Source: an uncultured Christensenella sp.
GTDB lineage: Bacteria > Bacillota > Clostridia > Christensenellales > Borkfalkiaceae
DNA: 5,749 nucleotides
Reading direction: 5' to 3'
Assembly (NCBI GenBank): GCA_910577875.1
Contig: CAJTNY010000047.1
Coordinates: 1-5,749, forward strand
The notes under the pieces were generated by a model that made no database searches, was not told the DNA's origin, and saw only the letters and a program-made list of their open reading frames with translations. Position 1 is the stretch's first letter, and every line of letters starts with the position of its first letter. The translations under genes were made by a program, and so were the position numbers. Below are positions 1-5,749 of this stretch, piece by piece.

Positions 1-1537
1 AACTATCGACATCGGTATAAACCACGTTTTTAAGTTTGTGATAGCCGCCGTAGAACGTTCCCGAAAACGTGCCTACGGGTACAAAATCTTTTCCGGAAAA
101 ATCAATATCGGAAGTTAAGTACACTTTCAGGTTTACGGAATAATCTGCCGACTTAGAACAGTTTTTGGCAAACGCAATAAACTCGTCGGCAGAGCCTATC
201 AATAATTCGGTAGAGTCCTTGTTTTCGTCTTGGAGTACATAGCGGAAATTTCTTCCCCTGCCGTAGTTGTGCTCGTCCGAACATATAATTTTGTAAGTGC
301 CCGCAATACTTATTTCAATATAGTCGCCGCCGTCCTTGAACTTCGTCTTGCCGTCGGTTATATAAAATTCAACCGAGCCGCCCTTCAAGTCGCTTTCATT
401 TACCGTTAGATAGGCTATATATTGGGGGTAATCCTCATTGTAATCTTCGTCGTCGTTCTCGATTTCGGTAAATTTATAGCTGCCGGACAAATCGATATTA
501 CCGTTTTTATCGAAACAGTAACCGTTGAATTCACCTGCAAGATACCAATCTCCGAAATTCTTTTTCTCAAAAACGAAAGCGGAATGATAGTTTTCGCCGA
601 CGTCCGTCAGGGAAAGGCAATACCAACCCGTATCGCTTACGGTAACTTTAGATATTTCGGTGTCCTCGTTATTGTCGTCGTCTATTAATCTGAACGAGCC
701 GTCTACGTTAAGTTCATAAATTCTGTATTTAATCCCATAATCACGTTCGGGTGCAAAAACTTCTGCCGAACGGTATTCAGCCGTCGCCACGTTGTTCTCA
801 TAACGCGTAAGCAAGAAAGCAGACTTGCCGTTGATTTGCGTATCACCTTCTTGAGCCGTTACGTTCTCGAATACGGCGTAATACTGTGGAGCATCTTCGA
901 TATATACCGAATACTTATAATCGTCGCCACTTCCGTAATTACCGTTTTCGTCAAACAGATATTTGTTCCCGTTTTCTGTCTTTTCGGGTGTAAACAGAAT
1001 TCTGTAAAAGCCGCTTTCGGTAACTGTATGGGTTTCACCGTTAAAAGATACGGTTGTATTCGCAGAAAGCTCTACAGAAGATATGTAATACAAATCGTAA
1101 GCCGTGTGATAGGGGTTATACGATAACTGCAATGGCGTGCCGTCAACACTTACGGAATACGTGTCTGGTTCGTAAAAACGGTAAGAAATATGACTGCCGT
1201 TTTCGTAAGTTGTAGTTGGTGAAAACAAGACGTTATAATCGAGAATTTGTGTTTCTTCAACCTTCAAAGGGGCGTTATCCCGCGCATACCAACGCATACC
1301 GGAATTGTCCGTAACATAAAAATCAACGGCAGAAGAAAGTGCTACGTTTTTCAATACGTATTCGTTTTCGGCGTATTCCATTTTATTTGCGTTGCGCACG
1401 GAATAGTTTTGATTTGAAAAGCAAACATAATAATTTTGCTCTTCCGCAGACGCAAGCATTACGGTTGCACCCGATAGGCTCACCGCAAATAAGCAAAGTG
1501 CCGTTACCAAACTTAATTTTCTGATTTTACTGTACAT
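1..1537 (-). CDS. Secreted, beta-rich, GLUG-like repeat surface protein (3' end beyond window)
   Basis: The frame is open from ATG 1537 to the window edge (512 whole codons, no stop), so the C-terminus is missing. Residues 1-31 form a signal peptide: basic MYSKIRK, a hydrophobic core, then ASA before EE (predicted cleavage after A31). The mature part is rich in Tyr, Asn, Asp and Thr and looks like several beta-sandwich modules. Related stretches occur at about 195-227 (FDENGN ... PQYYAVFENVT) and 342-380 (FDKNGN ... PQYIAYLTVN). Residues 331-339 (WYLAGEFNG) resemble the start of glycan-binding-type modules, and DTGWYC at 302-307 is Ig-like. Residues 474-504 (LTSDIDFSGKDFVPVGTF, then a GTFYGGYHKLKNV tail) match the GLUG pattern of bacterial surface proteins, which usually repeats and forms a beta-helix, so more repeats are expected off the edge. 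The start is fixed by a strong GGGGAGG site six bases upstream. It overlaps the exporter gene by 11 bases. Adhesion or glycan binding is inference; the anchoring signal is not visible. Confidence 0.85.
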   Translation of the reverse strand, partial: MYSKIRKLSLVTALCLFAVSLSGATVMLASAEEQNYYVCFSNQNYSVRNANKMEYAENEYVLKNVALSSAVDFYVTDNSGMRWYARDNAPLKVEETQILDYNVLFSPTTTYENGSHISYRFYEPDTYSVSVDGTPLQLSYNPYHTAYDLYYISSVELSANTTVSFNGETHTVTESGFYRILFTPEKTENGNKYLFDENGNYGSGDDYKYSVYIEDAPQYYAVFENVTAQEGDTQINGKSAFLLTRYENNVATAEYRSAEVFAPERDYGIKYRIYELNVDGSFRLIDDDNNEDTEISKVTVSDTGWYCLSLTDVGENYHSAFVFEKKNFGDWYLAGEFNGYCFDKNGNIDLSGSYKFTEIENDDEDYNEDYPQYIAYLTVNESDLKGGSVEFYITDGKTKFKDGGDYIEISIAGTYKIICSDEHNYGRGRNFRYVLQDENKDSTELLIGSADEFIAFAKNCSKSADYSVNLKVYLTSDIDFSGKDFVPVGTFSGTFYGGYHKLKNVVYTDVDS

Positions 1538-3884
1538 TGTTGACCTCCCCGTTCACCGTATCGGATTGAGCGTTCGCCGGTTTATTTCTGCGCGGCAGCT
1601 GTAACTTTTTTCTCGGTTTGAATTTGGTTTTATCCAACCATTTATCAAATATCATTAAAAGCGCGGGCAGAACGAGCATTACGCTGGCTATCGAAATAAG
1701 AACTCCGCGCCCCAAGCACGAGCCTAACGTTGCAATCAGCGGATCGCCGACGACTCCACCGATTAAGAAGCCCGCTATTGCAAGAATAGAGCCTGACGTT
1801 AATATCGTGGGAAAAGATTGATTGAGCGATTCTATTACCGCCGTCTTTTTGTCCGTCGTCTGTTTCAGCTCCTGATAGCGGTTGGTTATTACGATTGCGT
1901 AGTCGATAGTTGCGCCCATCTGTATCGCACTGACTATCAGATATACGAAGAAGAACAGGTTTGTTCCTGCAAACGCGCTGATACTGAAATTGATAAAAAT
2001 TGCGCCCTGAATGGTTGCGGTAAGCGGTATAGGAGTACCCCACGAACGGAACGTAAACATAAGTATGACGAACACAAAAAGCACCGTTAAAATACTGACT
2101 TTCAAATTATCGGTACTGAACGATTTATCCAAATCGTAAGAGCTCATAGAATCGCCGGCAAATATCGCTTGCGGACAAAAGGCTTTTACTTCTTCACGCA
2201 TATTTTCAATCATAGCGAAAGTCTGCTTACTCTCTATATCGCTATCCAGAATAAACAGAACGCGCGTGTAATTAGTTCCTATAAGCTGTGCTTCGGCGTC
2301 GTTAATCGTATCGCGTAACGTTTCGTAGGTATCAAGTAAATCGTCATTGCCGTTTAAAAATGCCGAAATGAAATCGTCATGCCCGAAAGCACAGTCGCAG
2401 ATATCGAGAATGGAAGCGGTATAAATATCTTTATTTGCTTCAAACAGTGCCACTTCCGAAACACCGTCCTGACTGTCGCTCTGCGAAAAATAAGCATACG
2501 CTCGGTAAATGCTCGCGGCGGTTGAGTCGTCCGTACCGAGGAGCAGCGCAAACTGTCTGTAATTAAGTCTGTCGGTAAGATAATGCGTTGTACCGTTGGC
2601 GGTAATTTCCACGTTTGAAATTCCTATCGCTTCCTTTACTTCTTCGTGGGTGCTTACGGTATCTATAACGCGCTTTTCCAAATTGTAATCGCCTTTGGGT
2701 ACGAGAACCGCAAGCTGGTTTGAATAACCGAATACGGCTTCCGTTTCGCGCTGGGCTATCTGCGTTGCCGAAGGGCGGGAAGTATCGATACTTCCCGTCG
2801 AATAAACGTACTCCGTCTGAAAGGAAAAATAACCGCATACGATGACTGTGACCAAAAATACCGCAGGAATGACGTAACGAAGTTTGACGTCGAATTTGCC
2901 GACAGCCGAAATTTTGGGGACGAAGCTTTTATGTGCGGTTTTATCGATTGCTTTACTGAAATAAAGCGTTATGCACGGCATAAACAAGAAGACGGTAATC
3001 ATACTGCAAATAATGCTTTTTGCAAGCACGATACCCAAATCGGCGCCAAGCCCCAAAGCCATTGTCGTGAGTGCAAGAAGTCCCGCAATCGTCGTCAAGG
3101 ACGAACCGGCTATTTCGGGAATAGCCTTTGCAAGTGCCGCAGCCATAGCTTCCTTCGGCGACAGCCCGTTTGCCTTTTCTTCCGAAAATCTATGGCAGAG
3201 AATAATGGCATAGTCGATGGCAAGCGCAAGCTGTAAAATTACGCAGACGGAATTGGATATAAACGAAATAGTACCCAACCAATAATTCGTTCCCATATTG
3301 AGTAAAGCCGCAACGCCGAACGTAAGAATAAATACGGGTATTTCCCCGAAGCTTTTCGTGGTAAAAGCAAGAACGGCAATAATAATTACAATCGCAAGTA
3401 TCAGAACGAAATTAACGTCGTGCTGTAACTCTTCGGCATATGTATCTGTCAAAGAAGCCGAAACGAGTAAATCATATCCGTCGAGAAGCTCCAACGTTTT
3501 ATTATAGGCGGCTACGGATAATTCGTCGTCTGCATCGCCGTCAAACGTAATATTGAAAAGCGCACAGGACTGTTTATAATAATCTTCGGTATTGTGGAAG
3601 TCGAAGCTCTTTACACCGTCAAGCTGTTCAATCTCGTCGTGCAAGACAAGCGCGTCCTCAAAAGAGATATTGCGTAGCATAATTTTCGTCGTGCCGAACG
3701 TTACAAATTCCTCTTCCATAATATCGAGGGCTTGCTTCGTATCGGTATTCGATGGTAGATACGAAGTTATATCATACTCTATTTTTACTTGTCCCATTCC
3801 CCATATGCAATAGGCAATAAGAGCTATAAAAAGAACGACGATATAATTCTTTTTATTTACAATAAAATTCGTTAACTTTTTCAT
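1527..3884 (-). CDS. MMPL-family RND-superfamily exporter
   Basis: A complete 785-residue membrane protein with the two-fold layout of MMPL transporters (proton-driven exporters of lipids, lipopeptides or hydrophobic drugs). TM1 is at about 14-31, followed by an outside loop to about 150. A five-helix block at about 155-320 holds AIDYAIILCHRF with D224-Y225. TM7 is near 343-362, then a second, larger loop to about 590. A second five-helix block holds TIDYAIVITNRY with D661-Y662, followed by a basic hydrophilic tail ending NNVQ. The paired Asp-Tyr sites in the fourth helix of each half match the proton-relay pair known in MmpL3-type proteins, so it should be active. Length is within the family range. 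I chose ATG 3884 because GGAAG lies eight bases upstream; a TTG at 3899 would add five residues but has no such site. It is divergent from a TetR gene, the usual arrangement for a regulated exporter. The substrate cannot be read from sequence. No adaptor or outer-membrane channel gene is adjacent, fitting a single-membrane cell. Confidence 0.93.
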   Translation of the reverse strand: MKKLTNFIVNKKNYIVVLFIALIAYCIWGMGQVKIEYDITSYLPSNTDTKQALDIMEEEFVTFGTTKIMLRNISFEDALVLHDEIEQLDGVKSFDFHNTEDYYKQSCALFNITFDGDADDELSVAAYNKTLELLDGYDLLVSASLTDTYAEELQHDVNFVLILAIVIIIAVLAFTTKSFGEIPVFILTFGVAALLNMGTNYWLGTISFISNSVCVILQLALAIDYAIILCHRFSEEKANGLSPKEAMAAALAKAIPEIAGSSLTTIAGLLALTTMALGLGADLGIVLAKSIICSMITVFLFMPCITLYFSKAIDKTAHKSFVPKISAVGKFDVKLRYVIPAVFLVTVIVCGYFSFQTEYVYSTGSIDTSRPSATQIAQRETEAVFGYSNQLAVLVPKGDYNLEKRVIDTVSTHEEVKEAIGISNVEITANGTTHYLTDRLNYRQFALLLGTDDSTAASIYRAYAYFSQSDSQDGVSEVALFEANKDIYTASILDICDCAFGHDDFISAFLNGNDDLLDTYETLRDTINDAEAQLIGTNYTRVLFILDSDIESKQTFAMIENMREEVKAFCPQAIFAGDSMSSYDLDKSFSTDNLKVSILTVLFVFVILMFTFRSWGTPIPLTATIQGAIFINFSISAFAGTNLFFFVYLIVSAIQMGATIDYAIVITNRYQELKQTTDKKTAVIESLNQSFPTILTSGSILAIAGFLIGGVVGDPLIATLGSCLGRGVLISIASVMLVLPALLMIFDKWLDKTKFKPRKKLQLPRRNKPANAQSDTVNGEVNNVQ
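1544..1550 (-). promoter_or_regulatory. Ribosome binding site of the secreted-protein gene, inside the exporter gene
   Basis: On the minus strand GGGGAGG lies six bases before ATG 1537. The same bases encode the Gly-Glu-Val near the C-terminus of the exporter, whose stop codon (1527-1529) lies downstream of this ATG. This decides the start of the secreted protein and implies that ribosomes finishing the exporter can re-initiate on it. Confidence 0.85.
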
Positions 3885-3892
3885 TTTCAACG

Positions 3893-3897
3893 CTTCC
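3893..3897 (-). promoter_or_regulatory. Ribosome binding site deciding the exporter start
   Basis: Minus-strand GGAAG is spaced eight bases from ATG 3884. It overlaps the alternative TTG codon at 3899-3897, which makes the TTG an unlikely start because it would sit on top of the binding site. Confidence 0.6.
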
Positions 3898-3900
3898 AAC

Positions 3901-3922
3901 TAATAATATAAGTGTATTATTA
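3901..3922. repeat. AT-only inverted repeat in the exporter leader
   Basis: TAATAATA (3901-3908) and TATTATTA (3915-3922) are perfect complements around a six-base spacer. With the predicted start of transcription near 3932, it falls in the untranslated leader of the exporter mRNA, just upstream of the ribosome binding site. It may be a second operator, a weak hairpin, or merely low-complexity AT sequence. GTATTATTAT at 3914-3923 recurs at 3934-3943, exactly 20 bases on. Confidence 0.35.
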
Positions 3923-3924
3923 TC

Positions 3925-3953
3925 TTGACTTTCGTATTATTATATGTTATGCT
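3925..3953 (+). promoter_or_regulatory. Sigma-A-type promoter for the TetR regulator
   Basis: TTGACT (3925-3930), a 17-base spacer and TATGCT (3948-3953), with TG one base before the -10 (3945-3946, extended -10). Transcription should start near 3960, giving a leader of about 75 bases before ATG 4035. The spacing is ideal and the hexamers are close to consensus. Confidence 0.7.
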
Positions 3954-3967
3954 GTCTAATAAAGCAA
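3939..3967 (-). promoter_or_regulatory. Sigma-A-type promoter for the exporter operon
   Basis: On the minus strand TTGCTT (3967-3962), a 17-base spacer and a perfect TATAAT (3944-3939). Transcription should start near 3932, about 48 bases before the exporter ATG. It overlaps the regulator promoter on the other strand almost completely, so polymerase can occupy only one at a time. Confidence 0.7.
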
Positions 3968-3984
3968 GCTGTGTGCTATTACAG
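3952..3984. promoter_or_regulatory. Candidate TetR operator (imperfect inverted repeat)
   Basis: CTGTCTAATAAAGCA (3952-3966) faces TGCTATTACAG (3974-3984). The second reads CTGTAATAGCA on the other strand, so the arms agree as CTGT-AATA-GCA apart from extra bases in the left arm. The site covers the end of the regulator's -10 and its start point, as well as the exporter's -35 (3962-3967), so one bound protein would block both genes. TetR-family proteins normally bind such palindromes in the divergent gap. That this is the real site is inference, since the arms are gapped. Confidence 0.4.
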
Positions 3985-3994
3985 AATAACGGGA

Positions 3995-4008
3995 AAGTAT
4001 TGCTACTT
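3995..4008. repeat. Short inverted repeat in the regulator leader
   Basis: AAGTA (3995-3999) and TACTT (4004-4008) flank TTGC. It is a perfect but short 14-base palindrome in the transcribed leader of the TetR gene. It could be a half-strength operator; a chance match is equally possible. Confidence 0.2.
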
Positions 4009-4034
4009 ATACAAAAAAGGAAATTTATATTATT

Positions 4035-4625
4035 ATGGAAAAACAGGAAGATATCAGGATAACCAAAAGTAAACGTGATTTATGTAACGCCTTGGTAGAG
4101 CTTATGAAAAGTACGCCCTTCAAAAAAATTACAGTCGGCGATATTTGTTCCACCGCTATGATAAACAAGATGACTTTTTATAAGCATTACGCCGATAAAT
4201 ACGAGCTTTTGAACGACGTTTTTTTGAACATAAAGCAGTCTATTATCGCCCATGCGGAAGCCGCCATCCCTACGCAGAACGTGAATGATACCGCACTTGA
4301 CTTAACATTTCGCGTGTTGGATGCAGTAATCAACGAGTGCCTCAATCAAAAGCAGTTTTTAATGGATATTTCTCACGACGAAATGGTGCTTACTATGATT
4401 TCGACAACGATAGAAAAATCCATTTACGAATTGCTTGCAAGTATCAGCCGTCATCATACCTTCAAATATCGTTTGGATATTCTTACTTCGGCTGTAACCG
4501 GCGCGGCGACTTTTTTAATCCGCTATTTGCTCCTTCACGAACAATCTATCGGGAAGGAACAATTTCTTGAAAATACAAAAGCCTTCCTGCGCGACTTGTT
4601 TAATTCTAAAATTTTATTTGAATGA
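4035..4625 (+). CDS. TetR-family transcriptional regulator
   Basis: A 196-residue protein of usual TetR length. The N-terminal DNA-binding domain covers about residues 10-60: a first helix around SKRDLCNALVELM, then the helix-turn-helix ITVGDICSTAMINKMTFYKHY (32-52) with the typical T-F-Y-x-H-Y recognition helix and the DKYELL that follows. Residues 65-196 are helical and form the ligand-binding and dimer half, resembling the less-conserved C-terminal domains of the Clostridia/Bacilli type. It is divergent from the exporter across a 150-base gap with overlapping promoters, so it most likely represses the exporter operon and itself until a ligand binds. The ligand is unknown; by context it is a hydrophobic compound or envelope-stress signal related to the exporter substrate. 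The nearest purine-rich site, AAGGAAA (4017-4023), is 11 bases from ATG 4035 with its GG core 14 away, longer than ideal, so expression may be low. There is no clear terminator after its TGA. Confidence 0.93.
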   Translation: MEKQEDIRITKSKRDLCNALVELMKSTPFKKITVGDICSTAMINKMTFYKHYADKYELLNDVFLNIKQSIIAHAEAAIPTQNVNDTALDLTFRVLDAVINECLNQKQFLMDISHDEMVLTMISTTIEKSIYELLASISRHHTFKYRLDILTSAVTGAATFLIRYLLLHEQSIGKEQFLENTKAFLRDLFNSKILFE

Positions 4626-4640
4626 ATAAAAAATTTTTAA

Positions 4641-4667
4641 TATTGTTGACAGCTTTCGTCAACAATA
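4641..4667. promoter_or_regulatory. Perfect 10-bp inverted repeat before the sigma-like gene (candidate operator)
   Basis: TATTGTTGAC (4641-4650) and GTCAACAATA (4658-4667) are exact complements around AGCTTTC. The left arm contains a consensus -35, TTGACA (4646-4651), so a protein bound here would cover the promoter of the downstream gene. Read as RNA it makes a stem with only AATACTGTG after it and no run of U, so it is a poor terminator for the TetR gene. Autoregulation by the downstream helix-turn-helix protein is a reasonable guess. Confidence 0.5.
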
Positions 4668-4670
4668 CTG

Positions 4671-4679
4671 TGTTATCAT
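4671..4679 (+). promoter_or_regulatory. Extended -10 element for the sigma-like gene
   Basis: TGTTATCAT reads as TG-n-TATCAT. Its -10 hexamer (4674-4679) ends six bases before ATG 4686, so transcription would begin at or next to the A of the start codon. The upstream TTGACA (4646-4651) is 22 bases from this hexamer, too far for a standard promoter; with TGTTAT (4671-4676) as -10 the spacer is 19. Either way the leader is almost nil. Confidence 0.45.
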
Positions 4680-4685
4680 GGCACT

Positions 4686-5749
4686 ATGAAATACTACTAT
4701 AACAAGGCACAACCGAATATCGAATACGGAATGTTAAGCAGTCGCTATCTTAACAATCCGAAGCGCAAGCCGAATGCGGACTGTCTTGTTACATACTATT
4801 ACACTTCCGTATCTGAGCCGCTTGGTGGAACGTATTACCGTAATCGGGACTACTATATCATTCCCGTAAAGGTAACGCCAAAAGTCTATGCCCAGCTGAT
4901 GAAGCGGGATAAGAAAGAACACAATAACAATCATAAGCACGACAGGCGTTATTTGGATGTGGAAAAATATTACCGTCAGCGCGGTGAAATCGACGAGGAT
5001 GACAGAGAAACAAATGCTTGGGAATGCATTGCGGACAAGAAAACGCTAAACTTTGAAAACGATATTATAGAAGAATTAGACAAAAAAGCGTTACTCTCTA
5101 CTTTCTCGAAATCGGATAGACTAATCGTCAAACTATACGAAGCGGGTGTCGGTCAAAAGCATATTGCAAAGAAAATCGGCAAAACACAAAGCTATGTATC
5201 AAAGCGATTGGAACGGTTGTTAGACCTAATTGAAGCAGAACGGCTAAACGACGGAAGCCGCACGAAGAAAGAAATCGAATTTGAGCTTGCGTGGAAAAAG
5301 TTTATCTACTCTCATAAGATGCCGAAAGATATAGATGTAATCTTTGAAACATTTAACTACCTTATCGGCGAGAGAATGTTGGAAGAATTGCTTATTTACT
5401 TCTACTCTTTTCGTGAGTATTATTACTATGCTTACCGCTTGCTTTATCTTTACGAGTACAACCCTGCCGAAGATAATTTAGGATGTATAAACGAACTGCC
5501 GCTTATCTTCCGAAAGATATTCTACTACCAAAAGTTGAACGAACAAGCGGACGTATTTATATGGCTCTACTACTGTCTTGTAACGGAAATGGAACGGCGC
5601 AAAAAGATAACGCCCGAACCTAATCAAGAAGTCTACGAACAGCTTTTAGACGAGCAAGAAAAAACTGCAAAGCGCGTTAAAATGACAAGCGAACAGTTTA
5701 TGGAAGAACGCTTTATTCCGAAGGTCGCGCCACTACTTAAAAAGCGAAC
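4686..5749 (+). CDS. Sigma-70-region-4-like HTH protein with long Tyr-rich C-terminus (3' end beyond window)
   Basis: Open from ATG 4686 to the window edge (354 whole codons, no stop). Residues 50-91 (YYRNRDYYIIPVKVTPKVYA, then LMKRDKKEH and a His/Asn-rich basic stretch) resemble the N-terminus of the short sigma-like proteins common in Clostridia mobile and accessory DNA. Residues 134-186 fit sigma region 4: LLSTFSKSDRLIVKLYEAGV, then QKHIAKKIGKTQSYVSKRLERL as the helix-turn-helix (157-178). Those short proteins usually stop soon after this point; here at least 168 more residues follow. They are helical and very rich in aromatic residues (YSFREYYYYAYRLLYLYEY, 240-258), with a charged end; I do not recognise this part. 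It may bind DNA or act as a transcription factor rather than a full sigma factor, because regions 1-3 are not evident. No ribosome binding site precedes ATG 4686; ATG 4731 (residue 16) also lacks a good one. The gene lies 60 bases after the TetR gene on the same strand, with its own candidate promoter. Confidence 0.75.
   Translation, partial: MKYYYNKAQPNIEYGMLSSRYLNNPKRKPNADCLVTYYYTSVSEPLGGTYYRNRDYYIIPVKVTPKVYAQLMKRDKKEHNNNHKHDRRYLDVEKYYRQRGEIDEDDRETNAWECIADKKTLNFENDIIEELDKKALLSTFSKSDRLIVKLYEAGVGQKHIAKKIGKTQSYVSKRLERLLDLIEAERLNDGSRTKKEIEFELAWKKFIYSHKMPKDIDVIFETFNYLIGERMLEELLIYFYSFREYYYYAYRLLYLYEYNPAEDNLGCINELPLIFRKIFYYQKLNEQADVFIWLYYCLVTEMERRKKITPEPNQEVYEQLLDEQEKTAKRVKMTSEQFMEERFIPKVAPLLKKR

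Noticed and set aside
422..1524. Plus-strand open frames at 422-688, 836-1126 and 1339-1524
   Set aside because: They lie antisense to the secreted-protein gene, which has a signal peptide, a strong ribosome binding site and an uninterrupted frame; their products are low-complexity with no domain.
1618..3813. Open frames on both strands inside the exporter gene
   Set aside because: All are out of frame with a clear 785-residue MMPL protein; they lack ribosome binding sites and recognisable domains.
3885..3899. TTG 3899 as exporter start, adding five residues
   Set aside because: The TTG overlaps the only good ribosome binding site, which is correctly spaced for ATG 3884.
4337..4570. Plus-strand frame within the TetR gene
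   Set aside because: Shifted-frame shadow of the TetR coding sequence.
4641..4667. Rho-independent terminator of the TetR gene
   Set aside because: The stem is AT-rich and is not followed by a run of T on the plus strand; its overlap with TTGACA fits an operator better. On the minus strand an AT tract follows, but no gene there would need it.
4678..4689. Four-codon leader ATG-GCA-CTA-TGA overlapping the start of the sigma-like gene
   Set aside because: It has no ribosome binding site and would probably lie upstream of the transcription start; most likely coincidence.
4734..4940. Minus-strand open frame of 68 codons
   Set aside because: Antisense to the sigma-like gene, without a ribosome binding site or domain.
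1..5749. CRISPR array, tRNA/rRNA genes, riboswitch or insertion sequence
   Set aside because: No regularly spaced repeats, cloverleaf or RNA signature, or transposase and terminal repeats were seen on either strand by eye.

Overview
The window looks like a chromosomal or accessory stretch from a Gram-positive, low-to-middle GC bacterium, most likely an anaerobic gut Clostridia-type Bacillota. The grounds are indirect: an MMPL-type RND exporter with no periplasmic adaptor or outer-membrane partner beside it, AT-rich sigma-A-type promoters, and a small sigma-region-4-like regulator of a kind common in Clostridia accessory DNA. No rRNA or marker gene is present, so this placement is inference.

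Layout. Positions 1-1537 (minus strand) hold the first 512 codons of a secreted protein that runs off the left edge. It has a signal peptide, several beta-rich modules and the start of a GLUG-like repeat region. Positions 1527-3884 (minus) encode a complete 785-residue MMPL/RND-superfamily exporter lying upstream of, and overlapping by 11 bases, the secreted-protein gene. The ribosome binding site of the secreted-protein gene lies inside the last codons of the exporter gene, so the two form a tight operon. Positions 3885-4034 are a divergent control region with two face-to-face promoters and an imperfect inverted repeat. Positions 4035-4625 (plus) encode a TetR-family regulator. Positions 4626-4685 hold a perfect 10-bp inverted repeat and an extended -10 element. 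Positions 4686-5749 (plus, open at the right edge) encode a protein with a sigma-70-region-4-like helix-turn-helix and a long tyrosine-rich C-terminal part that I do not recognise.

How the genes may work together. The classic reading is a TetR repressor that controls itself and a divergent exporter operon, released when it binds a small hydrophobic ligand. The unusual part is the exporter's partner, a large secreted, possibly surface-attached, protein translated by coupling to the exporter. The exporter could deliver or modify an envelope lipid or glycolipid needed at the same surface, but nothing in the sequence proves a physical link. The sigma-like gene is probably a separate unit, perhaps the edge of a mobile element. 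The whole window is explained by these four genes and the two intergenic regions. I saw no tRNA, CRISPR array, insertion sequence or complete terminator.
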